From Humibacillus xanthopallidus (GTDB taxonomy: Bacteria > Actinomycetota > Actinomycetes > Actinomycetales > Dermatophilaceae): 64,000 nt of DNA. The position numbers and the translations under genes were made by a program. Shown here in pieces: positions 35,952 to 44,838 of this stretch. The notes below the pieces were generated by a model, which saw nothing but the letters and a program-made list of their open reading frames with translations, ran no database searches and had not been told where the DNA came from. Location: contig NZ_VFPM01000001.1 in the NCBI RefSeq assembly GCF_006716675.1, positions 1,426,001 to 1,490,000 of the forward strand. Reading direction: 5' to 3'. The stretch's first letter is position 1; each line of letters begins with the position of its first letter.

Positions 35952-38207
35952 GTGATCCGCCGCCACCCCCTGAAGACGCTCGTCGTGCTTCTCGTGGTCC
36001 TGGTGGGCGTGCTCACCGCGGCCTACGTGGGTCGCACCACCGTCCCCGTGCCCGCGACGACGGCCCCGCAGCCCGGCGACTCGCTCGTCGTCGTCGGCCT
36101 CGGCGGCGTGTCGTGGGACGACGTCAACGCCAAGGACACCCCCGTGCTCTGGGGACTGCTCCGTGACGGGTCGGCAGCCTCGGTGTCGGTGCGGGCGCTC
36201 GACGGGGCGACGTGCCCGGCCGACGGCTGGTCGACGGTGTCAGCCGGTGAGGCCGCTGGGCCCGGCTCGGGCGGCTCGGGCGGCTCGGGCGGCACGAGCG
36301 GCACGAGCGGCACGAGCGGCACGAGCGGCTCAGCCGGGGAGGGCACCGGGTGCGCGCCGCTGCCCTCGGTGGCGGGCGACGCGACCGCGGGCTGGCGGGT
36401 CGTCGGCTTCGACGAGATCGCCGCAGCGTCGAGCGACTCGACGTCGCGGGCGCAGCTCGGCCTGCTCGGCGACAGCTTCGCGGCGGCCCGCACGTGCGTG
36501 CAGGCGATCGGCCCGGGGGCCGGCCTCGCGGCCGCGACCTCCGACGGCACGGTCGCGAAGTACTCGCCGTTCTCGGCCACCTCGCTCGTCTCCGACCTCG
36601 CCCAGTGCCCCGTGACGATCGTCGACGTCGGCGCCCTGGCCACCAGCGACCCCGACCCCACCCGACAGGTCGAGCGGATCAACGAGCTCGAGCGGCGCTT
36701 GGAGCAGGTCACCGACGCCATGCCCAACGGCGCCGACCTGCTCGTCGTGAGCCTCGCCGACCGCGACCAGCAGGAGCGGCTCCGGCTGCTCGCCGCAACG
36801 GGCCCGCACTACGCCCCGGGCCTGCTCGCCTCCGCCTCGACCCGCACGACCGGCATCGCGCAGCTGCCCGACGTGACCGCGACCATCCTCCAGCGCGGCG
36901 GGGTGCGGCCGCAGTCGCCCATCAGTGGCCGGGCGGTGAGCATCGTGCCGTCGGCCAACAACAGCGAGTCGACGGCGGCCGCGAAGCTCACCGTGCTCAC
37001 CGACGTCGACACCAAGGCCGACGCGATGCACCGCGTCATCGGCCCGTTCCTGCTCATCTGGGTCGTCGGCACCGCCCTCGCGATGCTCGTCCTCTGGGTC
37101 ATGCTGCGCCGCTCGGCGCCGTGGAACCAACGCCTCGCCCGCCAGCGCGTGCTGCGCCTCGTGCGGGTGGTCGGGCTCATCGCCGCAGGTATGCCGGCCG
37201 CCACCTTTGTGGCCAACCTCCTGCCGTGGTGGCGGTGGTCGACGACGACCGCCGTGCTCACCGCCCTGCTGCTCGCGCTCGCCCTCCTCATCAGCGCGGT
37301 CCTCACCGTCATCGCCCTCGGCGGGCCGTGGAGCACGTCGGCGCTCGGCCCCATGGCGGCCATGTCGGCGATCACGGCGGGCATCATCGCGCTCGACCTC
37401 ATCACCGGCTCGCACCTGCAGATCAGCTCGATCTTCGGGCTGCAGCCGCTGCTCGGCGGGCGGTTCTACGGGATGGGCAACGTCGCGTTCGCCCTCTACG
37501 GCTCGGCCGTGCTCCTGCTCTGCGCCGCGCTGGCGCACGCCCTGCGCCGCCGTGGGGCGCCGCGCCTCGCCGTCGTCGTCGTGCTCGTCGTCGGCGGCCT
37601 CGCGCTCGCCGTCGACGTGCTGCCCGCGTGGGGAGCCGACTTCGGTGGCCCGATCGCCCTCGTGCCCGCGCTCGGTCTGCTCCTGCTCGGCGTCATGCAG
37701 GTGCGGGTGACGTGGCGCAGCGCCGGCCTCGTCGTGGTCGCCGCCGCGCTCGTCGTCGGGCTCGTCTGCTACCTCGACTGGCGCCGACCGGTCGACGAGC
37801 GTTCGCACCCGGGACGCTTCCTCCAGACCGTCATCGACGGCGGGGCCTGGGACGTCATGTCACGCCGGCTCGTCGGCAACATCGAGACCGTGCTGTCGGT
37901 GCCGCTCCTCGCCGTCGTCGTCACGGTGCTGCTCGCCATGTGCGTCGTCGTCGTGGCCCGGCCGGGTGCCCTGCGCACGCAGCCCCTCGCCCGGCTCTAC
38001 GACGAGGCGCCGCTGCTGCGCCGGGCCCTGTGGTCCATCATCCTCATGGCCGCGATCGGCTTCCTCACCAACGACAGCGGCGCGGCCATCCCGCCGGTGG
38101 CAGCGCTCTTCACGGTGCCGGTCGTCGTCTCGGCCGTCGTGCACTTCCTCTCGGTGCAGGCCCGCCTCGCGCCGGTGCGCCGCCGCCGGGACCGACACCA
38201 CCTCTGA
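35952..38207 (+). CDS. Large membrane protein with an alkaline-phosphatase-like outer domain
   Basis: A 751-residue protein. One N-terminal helix (8-26) is followed by a 330-residue outer domain that looks like the alkaline-phosphatase/sulfatase fold (DSLVVVGLGGVSWDDVNA, GADLLVVSLADRDQ), and then about ten membrane helices (from about 355). A slippage-prone Gly-Ser-Gly/Gly-Thr-Ser run (106-128) sits in the outer domain. Such actinobacterial proteins are uncharacterised; a role in cell-envelope glycan or lipid modification is plausible beside the adjacent GT2 gene. It starts with GTG behind a TAGGGT box. Confidence 0.75.
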   Translation: MIRRHPLKTLVVLLVVLVGVLTAAYVGRTTVPVPATTAPQPGDSLVVVGLGGVSWDDVNAKDTPVLWGLLRDGSAASVSVRALDGATCPADGWSTVSAGEAAGPGSGGSGGSGGTSGTSGTSGTSGSAGEGTGCAPLPSVAGDATAGWRVVGFDEIAAASSDSTSRAQLGLLGDSFAAARTCVQAIGPGAGLAAATSDGTVAKYSPFSATSLVSDLAQCPVTIVDVGALATSDPDPTRQVERINELERRLEQVTDAMPNGADLLVVSLADRDQQERLRLLAATGPHYAPGLLASASTRTTGIAQLPDVTATILQRGGVRPQSPISGRAVSIVPSANNSESTAAAKLTVLTDVDTKADAMHRVIGPFLLIWVVGTALAMLVLWVMLRRSAPWNQRLARQRVLRLVRVVGLIAAGMPAATFVANLLPWWRWSTTTAVLTALLLALALLISAVLTVIALGGPWSTSALGPMAAMSAITAGIIALDLITGSHLQISSIFGLQPLLGGRFYGMGNVAFALYGSAVLLLCAALAHALRRRGAPRLAVVVVLVVGGLALAVDVLPAWGADFGGPIALVPALGLLLLGVMQVRVTWRSAGLVVVAAALVVGLVCYLDWRRPVDERSHPGRFLQTVIDGGAWDVMSRRLVGNIETVLSVPLLAVVVTVLLAMCVVVVARPGALRTQPLARLYDEAPLLRRALWSIILMAAIGFLTNDSGAAIPPVAALFTVPVVVSAVVHFLSVQARLAPVRRRRDRHHL
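36268..36336 (+). repeat. Short tandem repeats (GGCTCGGGC and AGCGGCACG units) inside the membrane protein gene
   Basis: About three GGCTCGGGC units, then four AGCGGCACG units encode GSG and GTS triplets. The near-perfect DNA copies suggest recent slippage. Confidence 0.75.
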
Positions 38208-38210
38208 CGC

Positions 38211-38231
38211 ACCTGCGGTGCCGGCGCAGGT
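38211..38231. terminator. Small hairpin between convergent genes, touching the GT2 stop codon
   Basis: ACCTGCG-gtgccgg-CGCAGGT, 7-bp arms. The right arm includes the first base of the GT2 stop codon. Confidence 0.5.
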
Positions 38232-39010
38232 CAGCCGGGGCCGAGGCGGCGACGCAGGCGCCGGACGGCCAGCGCGAGCGCGATGTCGCGATACTGCGCT
38301 GCGCGGTGCACCTGGCTGCGCCAGTCGGTGCCGACCTCCCGGTGGCGCAGGTCGCAGGGCACCTCGAGGAGCGTGAGACCGGCGTCGAGCACGTCGATGG
38401 TCATGCCGACCTCGACGCCCCACCCGCGGGCGAAGGGCGTCGCTGCCGCGATGGCGGCCGGTGAGAGGCACCGCATGCCCGAGAGGGGCTGCTCCGGCGC
38501 CCATCCGGTGAGCTCCTCGATGCCGCGGCGCGCGAGCCCGACGACGACTCCGTGGCCTCCGCCCTGGTCGGAGCGCCGGCCGTCGTCCGGCAGGGTGGCG
38601 ATGGCGAGGTCGGCCTCGCCCGAGGCGACGGGACCGACGAGTGCCCCCACGGCCTGGGCCGACGCCTCGAGGTCGGCATCGACGAAGAGGACCGTGGTGC
38701 TCGCGTCGATCCGCCCGACGCGACGCATCCCGGTGATGCGACCGAGACCGCTCATCATGGCGTCGGCCTTGCCGTGGCCCCGCACGTGGCGCACGACCTC
38801 GGCGCCGTGCTGGGCCGCGATCACCGCCGTGCGGTCGGTCGACCCGTCGTCGACGACGACGACGGCGACGACGCCCGGGATGTGGCGCACCCCGTCGATC
38901 GTCTCGCCGATGCGCACGGCCTCGTCGCGCGCGGGGATGACCACGGCGACCGGCAGGGTGGGAGGGCCGGCATCGGGCACGGCACCTCCCACGCCGGCGG
39001 AGGGGCTCAT
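38231..39010 (-). CDS. GT2-family glycosyltransferase (GT-A fold)
   Basis: A 259-residue cytoplasmic glycosyltransferase. It opens with PVAVVIPARDEAVRIGETID and VVVVDDGSTDRTAVIAAQHG, the family nucleotide-sugar motifs, and has a DxD in TVLFVDADLEAS. There are no membrane helices, so it may act with a membrane partner such as the neighbouring convergent membrane protein. The donor and acceptor are unknown; it resembles glucosyl-3-phosphoglycerate-synthase-like or dolichol-phosphate-mannose-type enzymes. Confidence 0.87.
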   Translation of the reverse strand: MSPSAGVGGAVPDAGPPTLPVAVVIPARDEAVRIGETIDGVRHIPGVVAVVVVDDGSTDRTAVIAAQHGAEVVRHVRGHGKADAMMSGLGRITGMRRVGRIDASTTVLFVDADLEASAQAVGALVGPVASGEADLAIATLPDDGRRSDQGGGHGVVVGLARRGIEELTGWAPEQPLSGMRCLSPAAIAAATPFARGWGVEVGMTIDVLDAGLTLLEVPCDLRHREVGTDWRSQVHRAAQYRDIALALAVRRLRRRLGPG

Positions 39011-39026
39011 CGTGGGCGCGGCCGGC

Positions 39027-39914
39027 TCAGCGGAGGGTGACCTGGCGGTTGAGCAGCCCGGCCTTGGCGCCGCGCTCAGCCGCGTCGAGGGGGCGCTCGT
39101 CGGCCGCGGCCTCGTCGATGCGCACCTTCATCGCGGCGACGGCGTCCTCGAAATCGGCGGGCTCGCTCGAGGCGTCGACCTCCCAGACCGGGATGAGCAG
39201 ACCACTGGAGCGGAAGCACCCGAGCAGGCGGCCGCCGTCTCCGAGGTGGCTCTCACCGGCAGCGTGCAGGCGGGCCAGGGCGTTCGTCGAGGTGTCCTCG
39301 TCGAACGGGAGCACCCAGCGCACGTAGGTGCGCTCGCCGATCCGGCACCAGTAGGCCGACGGCGCTGCCTCGATCCTGGCGGTGGGGATGGCGGACTCGT
39401 TGGCGCGCTCGAGCGACTCCTTGCCGTCGGCGTCGAGCTCGGCGTCGGCGACCCAGAAGTCGAAGCCGTCGTACAGGGTGATCTCGAAGGACTCGTTGGT
39501 GTCGATGAGGTCCTGGAGCCGGGGGGTGTCGACCGAGGAGACGGCGAGGGTCGTCACGGGTGAGCCCGGCGTGGCGGCGATGGCGAGCTCGATGGCCTGG
39601 GCGATGTCGCGGCTCGTGTCGCCGCTCGCGTTGCCGGACTGGATGCCGACGAGGACCTCGCCCGACTCGCGGTGCAGACCTGGCCAGGCGAGCGGCAGCA
39701 CCGTCGCGATGGTGACCTCGCCCGGCGCGTCGCCGGAGATCGCACCCTCGACGAGGCGGACCGTCGCCGTGGCCGCGGGCACGATCTCGCGCATGGCCAC
39801 CCAGTCGGTCTCGTTGGGCAGCCCCTCGAAGGGCCGGGCCACGAACGGTGCCGGAGCGGGACGAGAGGACTGGTCCGCGCGCTCGCGGCGCGGTTTGCGT
39901 GATGCCTTACCCAT
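39027..39914 (-). CDS. DUF5926 family protein
   Basis: A 295-residue protein recognised as the actinobacterial family I know as DUF5926. It opens MGKASRKPRRERA, a basic tail, then PFEGLPNETDWVAMREIVPA, VDTPRLQDLIDTNESFEITL and a C-terminal ADERPLDAAERGAKAGLLNR. No catalytic motif is recognisable. ATG 39914 lies 7 nt behind TAGGGT on the minus strand. Function unknown. Confidence 0.75.
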   Translation of the reverse strand: MGKASRKPRRERADQSSRPAPAPFVARPFEGLPNETDWVAMREIVPAATATVRLVEGAISGDAPGEVTIATVLPLAWPGLHRESGEVLVGIQSGNASGDTSRDIAQAIELAIAATPGSPVTTLAVSSVDTPRLQDLIDTNESFEITLYDGFDFWVADAELDADGKESLERANESAIPTARIEAAPSAYWCRIGERTYVRWVLPFDEDTSTNALARLHAAGESHLGDGGRLLGCFRSSGLLIPVWEVDASSEPADFEDAVAAMKVRIDEAAADERPLDAAERGAKAGLLNRQVTLR

Positions 39915-39965
39915 GGCGGCCACCCTAGTGGCCGACCGGGCGGCCTCCACCGTGTGGGCTGCTCG

Positions 39966-41429
39966 TCAGCGCAGGGCGGTGGCGATCGGCCCGAGGGCGT
40001 GGACGTCGTCGGCGCCCGCGAGGTCGAGTGGGGAGACGAAGACCGTCGAGACGCCGTGCCGGGCGAGCCCTGCCAGGCGTTCCGCGTGCTCGCGAGCCGT
40101 GCCTGCATGGTGTCGGGCCGCGAACGTCGCAGCCGCGGTCCGCCGTCGCAGAGCCTCCACCCTGCGCCAGGTGTCGTCGCGGTCGCGCCCGACGAGGGGC
40201 AGGTCGAGGACCGTGGCGTGCACGTCCTCGACCCGGCGCCCCGCCGCGCCCACGAGCTCGAGGTAGATGGCGACCTTCTCGAGACCTGCGTCGTCGGACG
40301 GAACGTTGCAGCCGTCACCGAGCCGGGCGGCGATCCGCAACGTGCGCGCGCCCCCACCGCCCACGACGACGGGGATCTCACCCACGGGCCGGGGGTAGCA
40401 GGTCGTCTCGGGGAGCGAGACGTGCTGACCGGCATACGGCTTGGTGCCGGGAGACCAGAGGGCCTTCATCGTCTCGATGGCACGCTCGAGCGCGTCGAGT
40501 CGCGTTGCGGCAGGGGGGAACTCGAGACCGTAGGCCGCGTGCTCCCGCTCCCACCAGCCCGCGCCGACCCCGACGAAGGCCCGCCCACCGGAGAGCGTCG
40601 ACAGCGTGGCTGCGGCCTTGGCGGTGATGCCGGGGCTGCGGAACGTGACCGGCGAGACCAGGGTGCCGAGCTGGAGGCGCGTCGTGGAGGCGGCGAGGGC
40701 CCCGAGCGTCACCCACGGCTCGGGCATCGGGTCCCACGCACGGCCGACCTGCGGGATCTGGATGAGGTGGTCCATGAGGGCGATGCCGGCGAAGCCGACC
40801 TCCTCGGCCGCGCCGGCCACCTCCCTGAGCCACGGGAGCAGGTCGACCTCGGCCGGGAAGCGGGAGAGCTGGAGCACGACGCCGTCACGAAGCGTCGACT
40901 CCGCGCCCGGGGCACGGGCTGCGCGCGGTGCTGCAACCACACGCGCCTCCGAGGTCACGTCTGCGGCCATGTCGACGACGGCGTCCCAGCCCTCCTCGTC
41001 GAGCTGCGGCCGGGTGGCGGCGTGGGCCGACAGCTGCCCTGCGAGGACGCTCGCCGGCACCGGGCGGTCGCGAGCGGCGTTGCGCTCACGGCATACGGCC
41101 GCGGGGGTGTCGAGGACGACGGCGACCGCGGGCAGCCCTGCCTCGCGGGCGGAGGCGAGCCAGCCGAGCCGCCGTGACGCGTCGCTGCCGAGGGTGTCGA
41201 TGACCGTGGTCAGGCGCCGACGCAGCCGCGCGGCGACGATCTGCTCGAGGAGGGCGAACGCCTCCACCGACGCGTCGAGGTCGTGCTCACCGCTGCCGAC
41301 CACCGATCGCAGGGCGTCCGACGAGACGATCTCGGCTGCGCGGTAGCGGCCCTGCGCCCAGGTCGACTTGCCAGAGCCCGAGGGGCCGACGAGGACGACG
41401 AGCGCCGGGTCGGGCAGGTCGGCGGACAC
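39966..41429 (-). CDS. Fusion of a P-loop kinase-like domain to an F420-type LLM oxidoreductase
   Basis: 487 residues. Residues 1-165 are an AAA/zeta-like kinase domain with Walker A VLVGPSGSGKST (12-23), a SSDALRSVVG acceptor region and VCRERNAARDRPV lid. Residues from about 180 form a luciferase-like monooxygenase domain (VLQLSRFPAEVDLLPWLREV, FAGIALMDHLIQIPQ, GGRAFVGVGAGWWEREH, VGEIPVVVGGGG) of the F420-dependent group. The frame is continuous with a short Ala/Pro linker, so this is a real fusion in the sequence. Joining a kinase to an LLM enzyme is known to me in some actinobacteria, but the function is unclear. Confidence 0.85.
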   Translation of the reverse strand: MSADLPDPALVVLVGPSGSGKSTWAQGRYRAAEIVSSDALRSVVGSGEHDLDASVEAFALLEQIVAARLRRRLTTVIDTLGSDASRRLGWLASAREAGLPAVAVVLDTPAAVCRERNAARDRPVPASVLAGQLSAHAATRPQLDEEGWDAVVDMAADVTSEARVVAAPRAARAPGAESTLRDGVVLQLSRFPAEVDLLPWLREVAGAAEEVGFAGIALMDHLIQIPQVGRAWDPMPEPWVTLGALAASTTRLQLGTLVSPVTFRSPGITAKAAATLSTLSGGRAFVGVGAGWWEREHAAYGLEFPPAATRLDALERAIETMKALWSPGTKPYAGQHVSLPETTCYPRPVGEIPVVVGGGGARTLRIAARLGDGCNVPSDDAGLEKVAIYLELVGAAGRRVEDVHATVLDLPLVGRDRDDTWRRVEALRRRTAAATFAARHHAGTAREHAERLAGLARHGVSTVFVSPLDLAGADDVHALGPIATALR

Positions 41430-41452
41430 CGTGGCCGACCCGGATCAGGTCG

Positions 41453-41992
41453 TCAGTGCGAGCGACGGCGCGACGGACCGCCGAGCGAGGCCCACACGGT
41501 GCGGCCGTTGGGGTCCTCGATGACGCCCCACTCGTGCGCGAGCGAGCGCACGATGCGCAGGCCGCGGCCACCGGGCCCCCAGGTCGTGGGCGGCGCGGGA
41601 CGCGGCACCGTCGGGCCGCCACCGTCGGAGACCTCGACCTCGACGACGTTGTTCTTGACCTTCCAGTGCACCCGGATCGCGCCGTCGGCGAGCGGTCGCG
41701 CGTGGCGGATCGCGTTGGCCACGAGCTCGCTGACGACGATCTCGGACTCGTCGACGACGGGCGGCGTCACGCCTCGGGCGACGAGGTCCTCGACGAGCTC
41801 GCGCCGGATGCGCGGTGCGGCGGACGGGGCCCACGGGAGGCGGAGCGTGCGCTTCTCGCCGAGTGGCGCCCCCGATGAGGCAGCGGCGGCGGACGACCCT
41901 GTGGACATGGAGCGGCTCCCGGTCGTCGCGGCGTTCCGCGTGATGGTGGCGACGCTCTGACCTGCGGCGCCTCTTCCCTGACTCGTCACCAT
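41453..41992 (-). CDS. RsbW/SpoIIAB-like ATP-binding (anti-sigma type) protein
   Basis: A 179-residue HATPase_c_2 protein, the fold of anti-sigma serine kinases. The N-terminal 45 residues are Ser/Ala/Gly-rich and disordered. The N box is SELVANAIRHARPLADG, followed by EVEVSDGGGPTVPR and the lid GPGGRGLRIVRSLAHEWG. The start ATG 41992 has AAAGGAGG 7 nt upstream, one of the strongest ribosome sites in the window. No sigma or anti-anti-sigma gene is adjacent. Confidence 0.85.
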   Translation of the reverse strand: MVTSQGRGAAGQSVATITRNAATTGSRSMSTGSSAAAASSGAPLGEKRTLRLPWAPSAAPRIRRELVEDLVARGVTPPVVDESEIVVSELVANAIRHARPLADGAIRVHWKVKNNVVEVEVSDGGGPTVPRPAPPTTWGPGGRGLRIVRSLAHEWGVIEDPNGRTVWASLGGPSRRRSH

Positions 41993-42127
41993 GGGTGACC
42001 TCCTTTGCGGGCGATGCGTCGCCCCCGTCGAGCACCGTAACGAAACCTTGGCCAGAGCTCAATGAACCGTGTGAAATCGCCCGCCGGCGGGCCGCCGCAC
42101 CGGCAATCCGTTGCTTCTGACATCCTT

Positions 42128-42150
42128 GCGATATATCGTTGACCTATCGC
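42128..42150. promoter_or_regulatory. Dyad operator upstream of the PadR gene
   Basis: GCGATA-tatcgttgacc-TATCGC, an AT-containing inverted repeat with an internal GATATATC palindrome, 40 bp before the PadR start. Autoregulation by PadR is likely for such a site (inference). Confidence 0.55.
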
Positions 42151-42189
42151 GACTGTTCACTGGTCGCGCGAGAGTGGAGGGAGTCCACC

Positions 42190-43089
42190 ATGAGCTACAC
42201 CCCTGAACACGACAGCACCGAGCCCGACGAGGGTCGCGACCCCTGGACCACCGAGGGCGACGAGCGCGGCGGGCGTCACGGCGGCCCGGGGCGTCACGGC
42301 GGCCCGCACGACCACCACGGTCATCACGACCACGGCGACCACGGCGACCACCACGGCCACTCCGGCGGACCGCGTGGGCCGCGGGGGCCGCGGGGCGAGG
42401 GCCGGGGGTCGGGCTTCGGCTTCGGCCCCGGCTTCACCGTCGGCCCGGGCTTCGGCGGCTTCGGCGGCCTCGGCAGCTTCGGCCCGGGAGGCGGCGGTCC
42501 CTGGGGCGGCGGTCCCGGCCGACCCGGCCCGCCGCCGTGGGTCAGCGAGCTGATCCGCGCCTTCGGTGGTCCGGGCGTCGGCCCCGACTTCGGCGGCGGG
42601 CGCCGTCGCGGTCCGCGCGCCCGGCGCGGCGACGTGCGCGCCGCCATCCTCGACGTCCTCGCGGGCGACGAGATGAACGGCTACCAGCTCATCCAGCAGA
42701 TCTCCGAGCGCACCGGCGGCGCGTGGAAGCCGAGCCCCGGCTCGGTCTACCCGACCGTCCAGCAGCTCGAGGACGAAGGGCTCGTCGAGGGCCGCGAGGT
42801 GGAGGGGCGGCGCCTGCTGCGCCTCACCGACGCCGGGCGCTCCTACGTCGAGGAGCACCCCGACGAGATGGCTGCGACGTGGCGCCCCTTCGAGGAGGAG
42901 CCGGAGCAGCCGCCCCAGCGCTCCTCGAGCGACGGCCCCGACCTCATGCCGGTCGTCGGGCAGGTCATGGGTGCGATGTGGCAGATCGTCACGACCGGCA
43001 CCGCGCAGCAGCGGGCCGAGGCCGCCGAGATCCTCACCGAGACCCGGCGCCGCCTCTACCAGCTGCTCGCTGACGGCGACCCGGAGTAG
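42190..43089 (+). CDS. PadR-family regulator with a long His/Gly-rich N-terminal region
   Basis: A 299-residue protein. The winged-helix PadR domain runs from about 145 (GDVRAAILDVLAGDEMNGYQ, KPSPGSVYPTVQQLEDEGLV, RRLLRLTDAGRSYVEE), with a C-terminal helical dimerisation part. The first 140 residues are low complexity. They include a stretch with ten His in eighteen residues (40-57), followed by Gly/Pro/Phe-rich sequence. Ordinary PadR proteins are half this size. The His run could bind nickel, zinc or copper, hinting at a metal-linked signal (inference). ATG 42190 follows GGAGGGAG. Confidence 0.87.
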   Translation: MSYTPEHDSTEPDEGRDPWTTEGDERGGRHGGPGRHGGPHDHHGHHDHGDHGDHHGHSGGPRGPRGPRGEGRGSGFGFGPGFTVGPGFGGFGGLGSFGPGGGGPWGGGPGRPGPPPWVSELIRAFGGPGVGPDFGGGRRRGPRARRGDVRAAILDVLAGDEMNGYQLIQQISERTGGAWKPSPGSVYPTVQQLEDEGLVEGREVEGRRLLRLTDAGRSYVEEHPDEMAATWRPFEEEPEQPPQRSSSDGPDLMPVVGQVMGAMWQIVTTGTAQQRAEAAEILTETRRRLYQLLADGDPE

Positions 43090-43114
43090 GAGCCTGCCGT
43101 CGGTGCACGACACC

Positions 43115-43154
43115 GAGCCGTATGCCGCTGGGCGAGCCCGGCGGCATACGGCTC
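43115..43154. terminator. Octamer-containing bidirectional terminator, overlapping a stop codon
   Basis: Perfect 14-bp arms GAGCCGTATGCCGC (43115-43128) and complement (43141-43154), 12-nt loop. The right arm overlaps the stop codon of the minus-strand Ddn-like gene. Both arms contain GTATGCCG. Confidence 0.8.
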
Positions 43155-43659
43155 AGTCGTTCACGGGGTGGAGGACGAAGAAGCCGAGGTCGCGGCCGCC
43201 GGCCCGCTGCTCGTAGACCGAGTAGCCGGAGTAGTAGGCGAGCGCGGCCAAGCGGACCCGCTCGCGGTCCTCGCCGTGCACCTGCTCGGCCCGGACCCGG
43301 TGCACGACGCCGTCGAGCTCGAGCGTCGCGTGCGGCTGCGCGCGGAGGTTGAAGTACCACCCCGGCGGCCGCTCCGATCCGTAGTGCGAGGCGATGACAC
43401 CCCAGCCGACCTCGAGGGGCGCGAGCATGAGCGGCACGGTGCGTGGCTGGCCGGAGCGCGCGCCGGTGGTCGTCAGCAGGCCGACGGGCACTGCAGCGAG
43501 CCACTGGCTCGGTGGCGCGCGGTGCGGCGCGATCCGGTGGGCGACGAGGTCGAGGCGGTGCAGGACCCGCTTGCCGACCCAGGCTCCGGGGCGCGACGCG
43601 ACGAGCCGGCGCAAGGCTCGCTGGATCGCGTTGGCCTCGTCGAGACGGCGCAGCTGCAT
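43153..43659 (-). CDS. Nitroreductase/deazaflavin (F420)-dependent oxidoreductase, Ddn-like
   Basis: A 168-residue protein of the Ddn/DUF385 family that uses deazaflavin F420 or related flavins. Typical parts are LLTTTGARSGQPRTVPLMLA, GWGVIASHYGSERPPGWYFN, LRAQPHATLELDG and VHRVRAEQV. ATG 43659 lies 6 nt behind TACGCT (43666-43671, minus strand). The LLM fusion nearby would also use F420, but no operon links them. Confidence 0.88.
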   Translation of the reverse strand: MQLRRLDEANAIQRALRRLVASRPGAWVGKRVLHRLDLVAHRIAPHRAPPSQWLAAVPVGLLTTTGARSGQPRTVPLMLAPLEVGWGVIASHYGSERPPGWYFNLRAQPHATLELDGVVHRVRAEQVHGEDRERVRLAALAYYSGYSVYEQRAGGRDLGFFVLHPVND

Positions 43660-43665
43660 GGCGCC

Positions 43666-43671
43666 AGCGTA
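43666..43671 (-). promoter_or_regulatory. -10-like box TACGCT for the Ddn-like gene
   Basis: TACGCT then 6 nt then ATG on the minus strand, in the short spacer divergent from cobQ. Confidence 0.5.
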
Positions 43672-43690
43672 GGACGTGCCGCGCCCTGAC

Positions 43691-43722
43691 AACGGGGCAA
43701 CGGGGCAACGGGGCAACGGGGA
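43691..43722. repeat. 8-bp tandem repeat AACGGGGC
   Basis: Three exact AACGGGGC units and a partial fourth, in the 81-bp spacer between the Ddn-like gene and cobQ, just upstream of the cobQ -10-like box CAGGAT (43729-43734). Copy number could change promoter spacing. Confidence 0.85.
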
Positions 43723-43740
43723 GTCGGGCAGGATGATCCG

Positions 43741-44838
43741 GTGAGCGCAGCGTCGGGGATCCTCGTCGCCGGAACGTCGTCCGACGCCGGCAAGTCGGTC
43801 ATCGTCGCGGGCCTCTGCCGAGCGCTCGCGCGGCGAGGGGTGCGCGTCGCACCCTTCAAGGCGCAGAACATGTCGAACAACTCGATGGTGTGCCTCGACG
43901 GCGGCGAGATCGGGCGGGCGCAGTACCTCCAGGCGCAGAGGGCCCGTGTCGAGCCGACGACCGCCATGAACCCCGTGCTGCTCAAGCCCGGAACCGACAG
44001 GCGCGCCTTCATCGTCGTGCGCGGGGAGCCTGCGGGCACGCTCGAGGCCGGACAGTATGCCGCCGGGCGGGGCCACCTGCGCGACGCGGCGTTCGCCGCC
44101 TACCGTGAGCTCGCGGGCGACTACGACCTCGTCGTCTGCGAGGGGGCGGGCTCTCCCGCAGAGATCAACCTCCGGGCGGGCGACTACGTCAACCTCGGGC
44201 TCGCACGGGAGTTCGACCTGCCGGTCGTCGTCGTGGGAGACATCGACCGCGGCGGCATCCTCGCCTCGCTCTACGGCACGTGGGCCCTGCTCGGCGACGC
44301 CGACCGCGACACGCTGAAGGCCTTTGTCATCAACAAGTTCCGCGGAGACGTCGCCGTGCTCGAGCCGGGGCTCGAGGAGATCACGGCGCGCACCGGGGTG
44401 CCGTTCGCCGGGGTCATCCCGTGGCTGCTCGACGTGTGGCTCGACTCGGAGGACACCCTCGAGGTCGGCCACTGGCGGGCTGGTCATGTCGTCGACACGG
44501 CCTACGAGATCCATCACGGCCGGGCGAGCCTTGTCGGTGCCGATGGTTCCGGGCGGCCGGATCAGCTTGTGCCGCAAGCATTCCTCGACGGGTGGAGGGC
44601 CGGCGCTGTCTGGGGCACGATGTGGCACGGGGCCTTCGAGAGCGACGACTTCCGCCGGGCCTGGCTCGCGCAGATCGCGGCCGCAGTGGGTTCGGAATGG
44701 ACCGCTGCCGAGGGGGCGCCTGGCTTCGCTGCACGGCGAGAGGGCATGCTCGAGACCCTCGCCGACGCGCTGGAGGAGCACGTCGACATCGACTCCCTTC
44801 TCATCCACACCCGCATCGGCATCGGGAGGCGCTCGTGA
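43741..44838 (+). CDS. cobQ: Cobyric acid synthase lacking the glutaminase core (in-frame internal deletion)
   Basis: Intact CobQ amidates four side chains of the cobalamin precursor using glutamine. This protein is 365 residues; the family is about 480-510. The N-terminal synthetase half is normal ([54 protein letters not shown]). After [13 protein letters not shown] it jumps to [11 protein letters not shown], the family's late YEIHHG site. Roughly 125-140 residues are missing, including the GICGGxQ loop with the glutaminase Cys. The frame is kept. The product probably cannot use glutamine. It starts with GTG and overlaps the cobF fusion by GTGA. Confidence 0.85.
   Translation: MSAASGILVAGTSSDAGKSVIVAGLCRALARRGVRVAPFKAQNMSNNSMVCLDGGEIGRAQYLQAQRARVEPTTAMNPVLLKPGTDRRAFIVVRGEPAGTLEAGQYAAGRGHLRDAAFAAYRELAGDYDLVVCEGAGSPAEINLRAGDYVNLGLAREFDLPVVVVGDIDRGGILASLYGTWALLGDADRDTLKAFVINKFRGDVAVLEPGLEEITARTGVPFAGVIPWLLDVWLDSEDTLEVGHWRAGHVVDTAYEIHHGRASLVGADGSGRPDQLVPQAFLDGWRAGAVWGTMWHGAFESDDFRRAWLAQIAAAVGSEWTAAEGAPGFAARREGMLETLADALEEHVDIDSLLIHTRIGIGRRS

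Noticed and set aside
43660..43740. Possible cobalamin riboswitch before cobQ
   Set aside because: The spacer is only 81 bp, filled by a tandem repeat and promoter, with no B12-box-like sequence.
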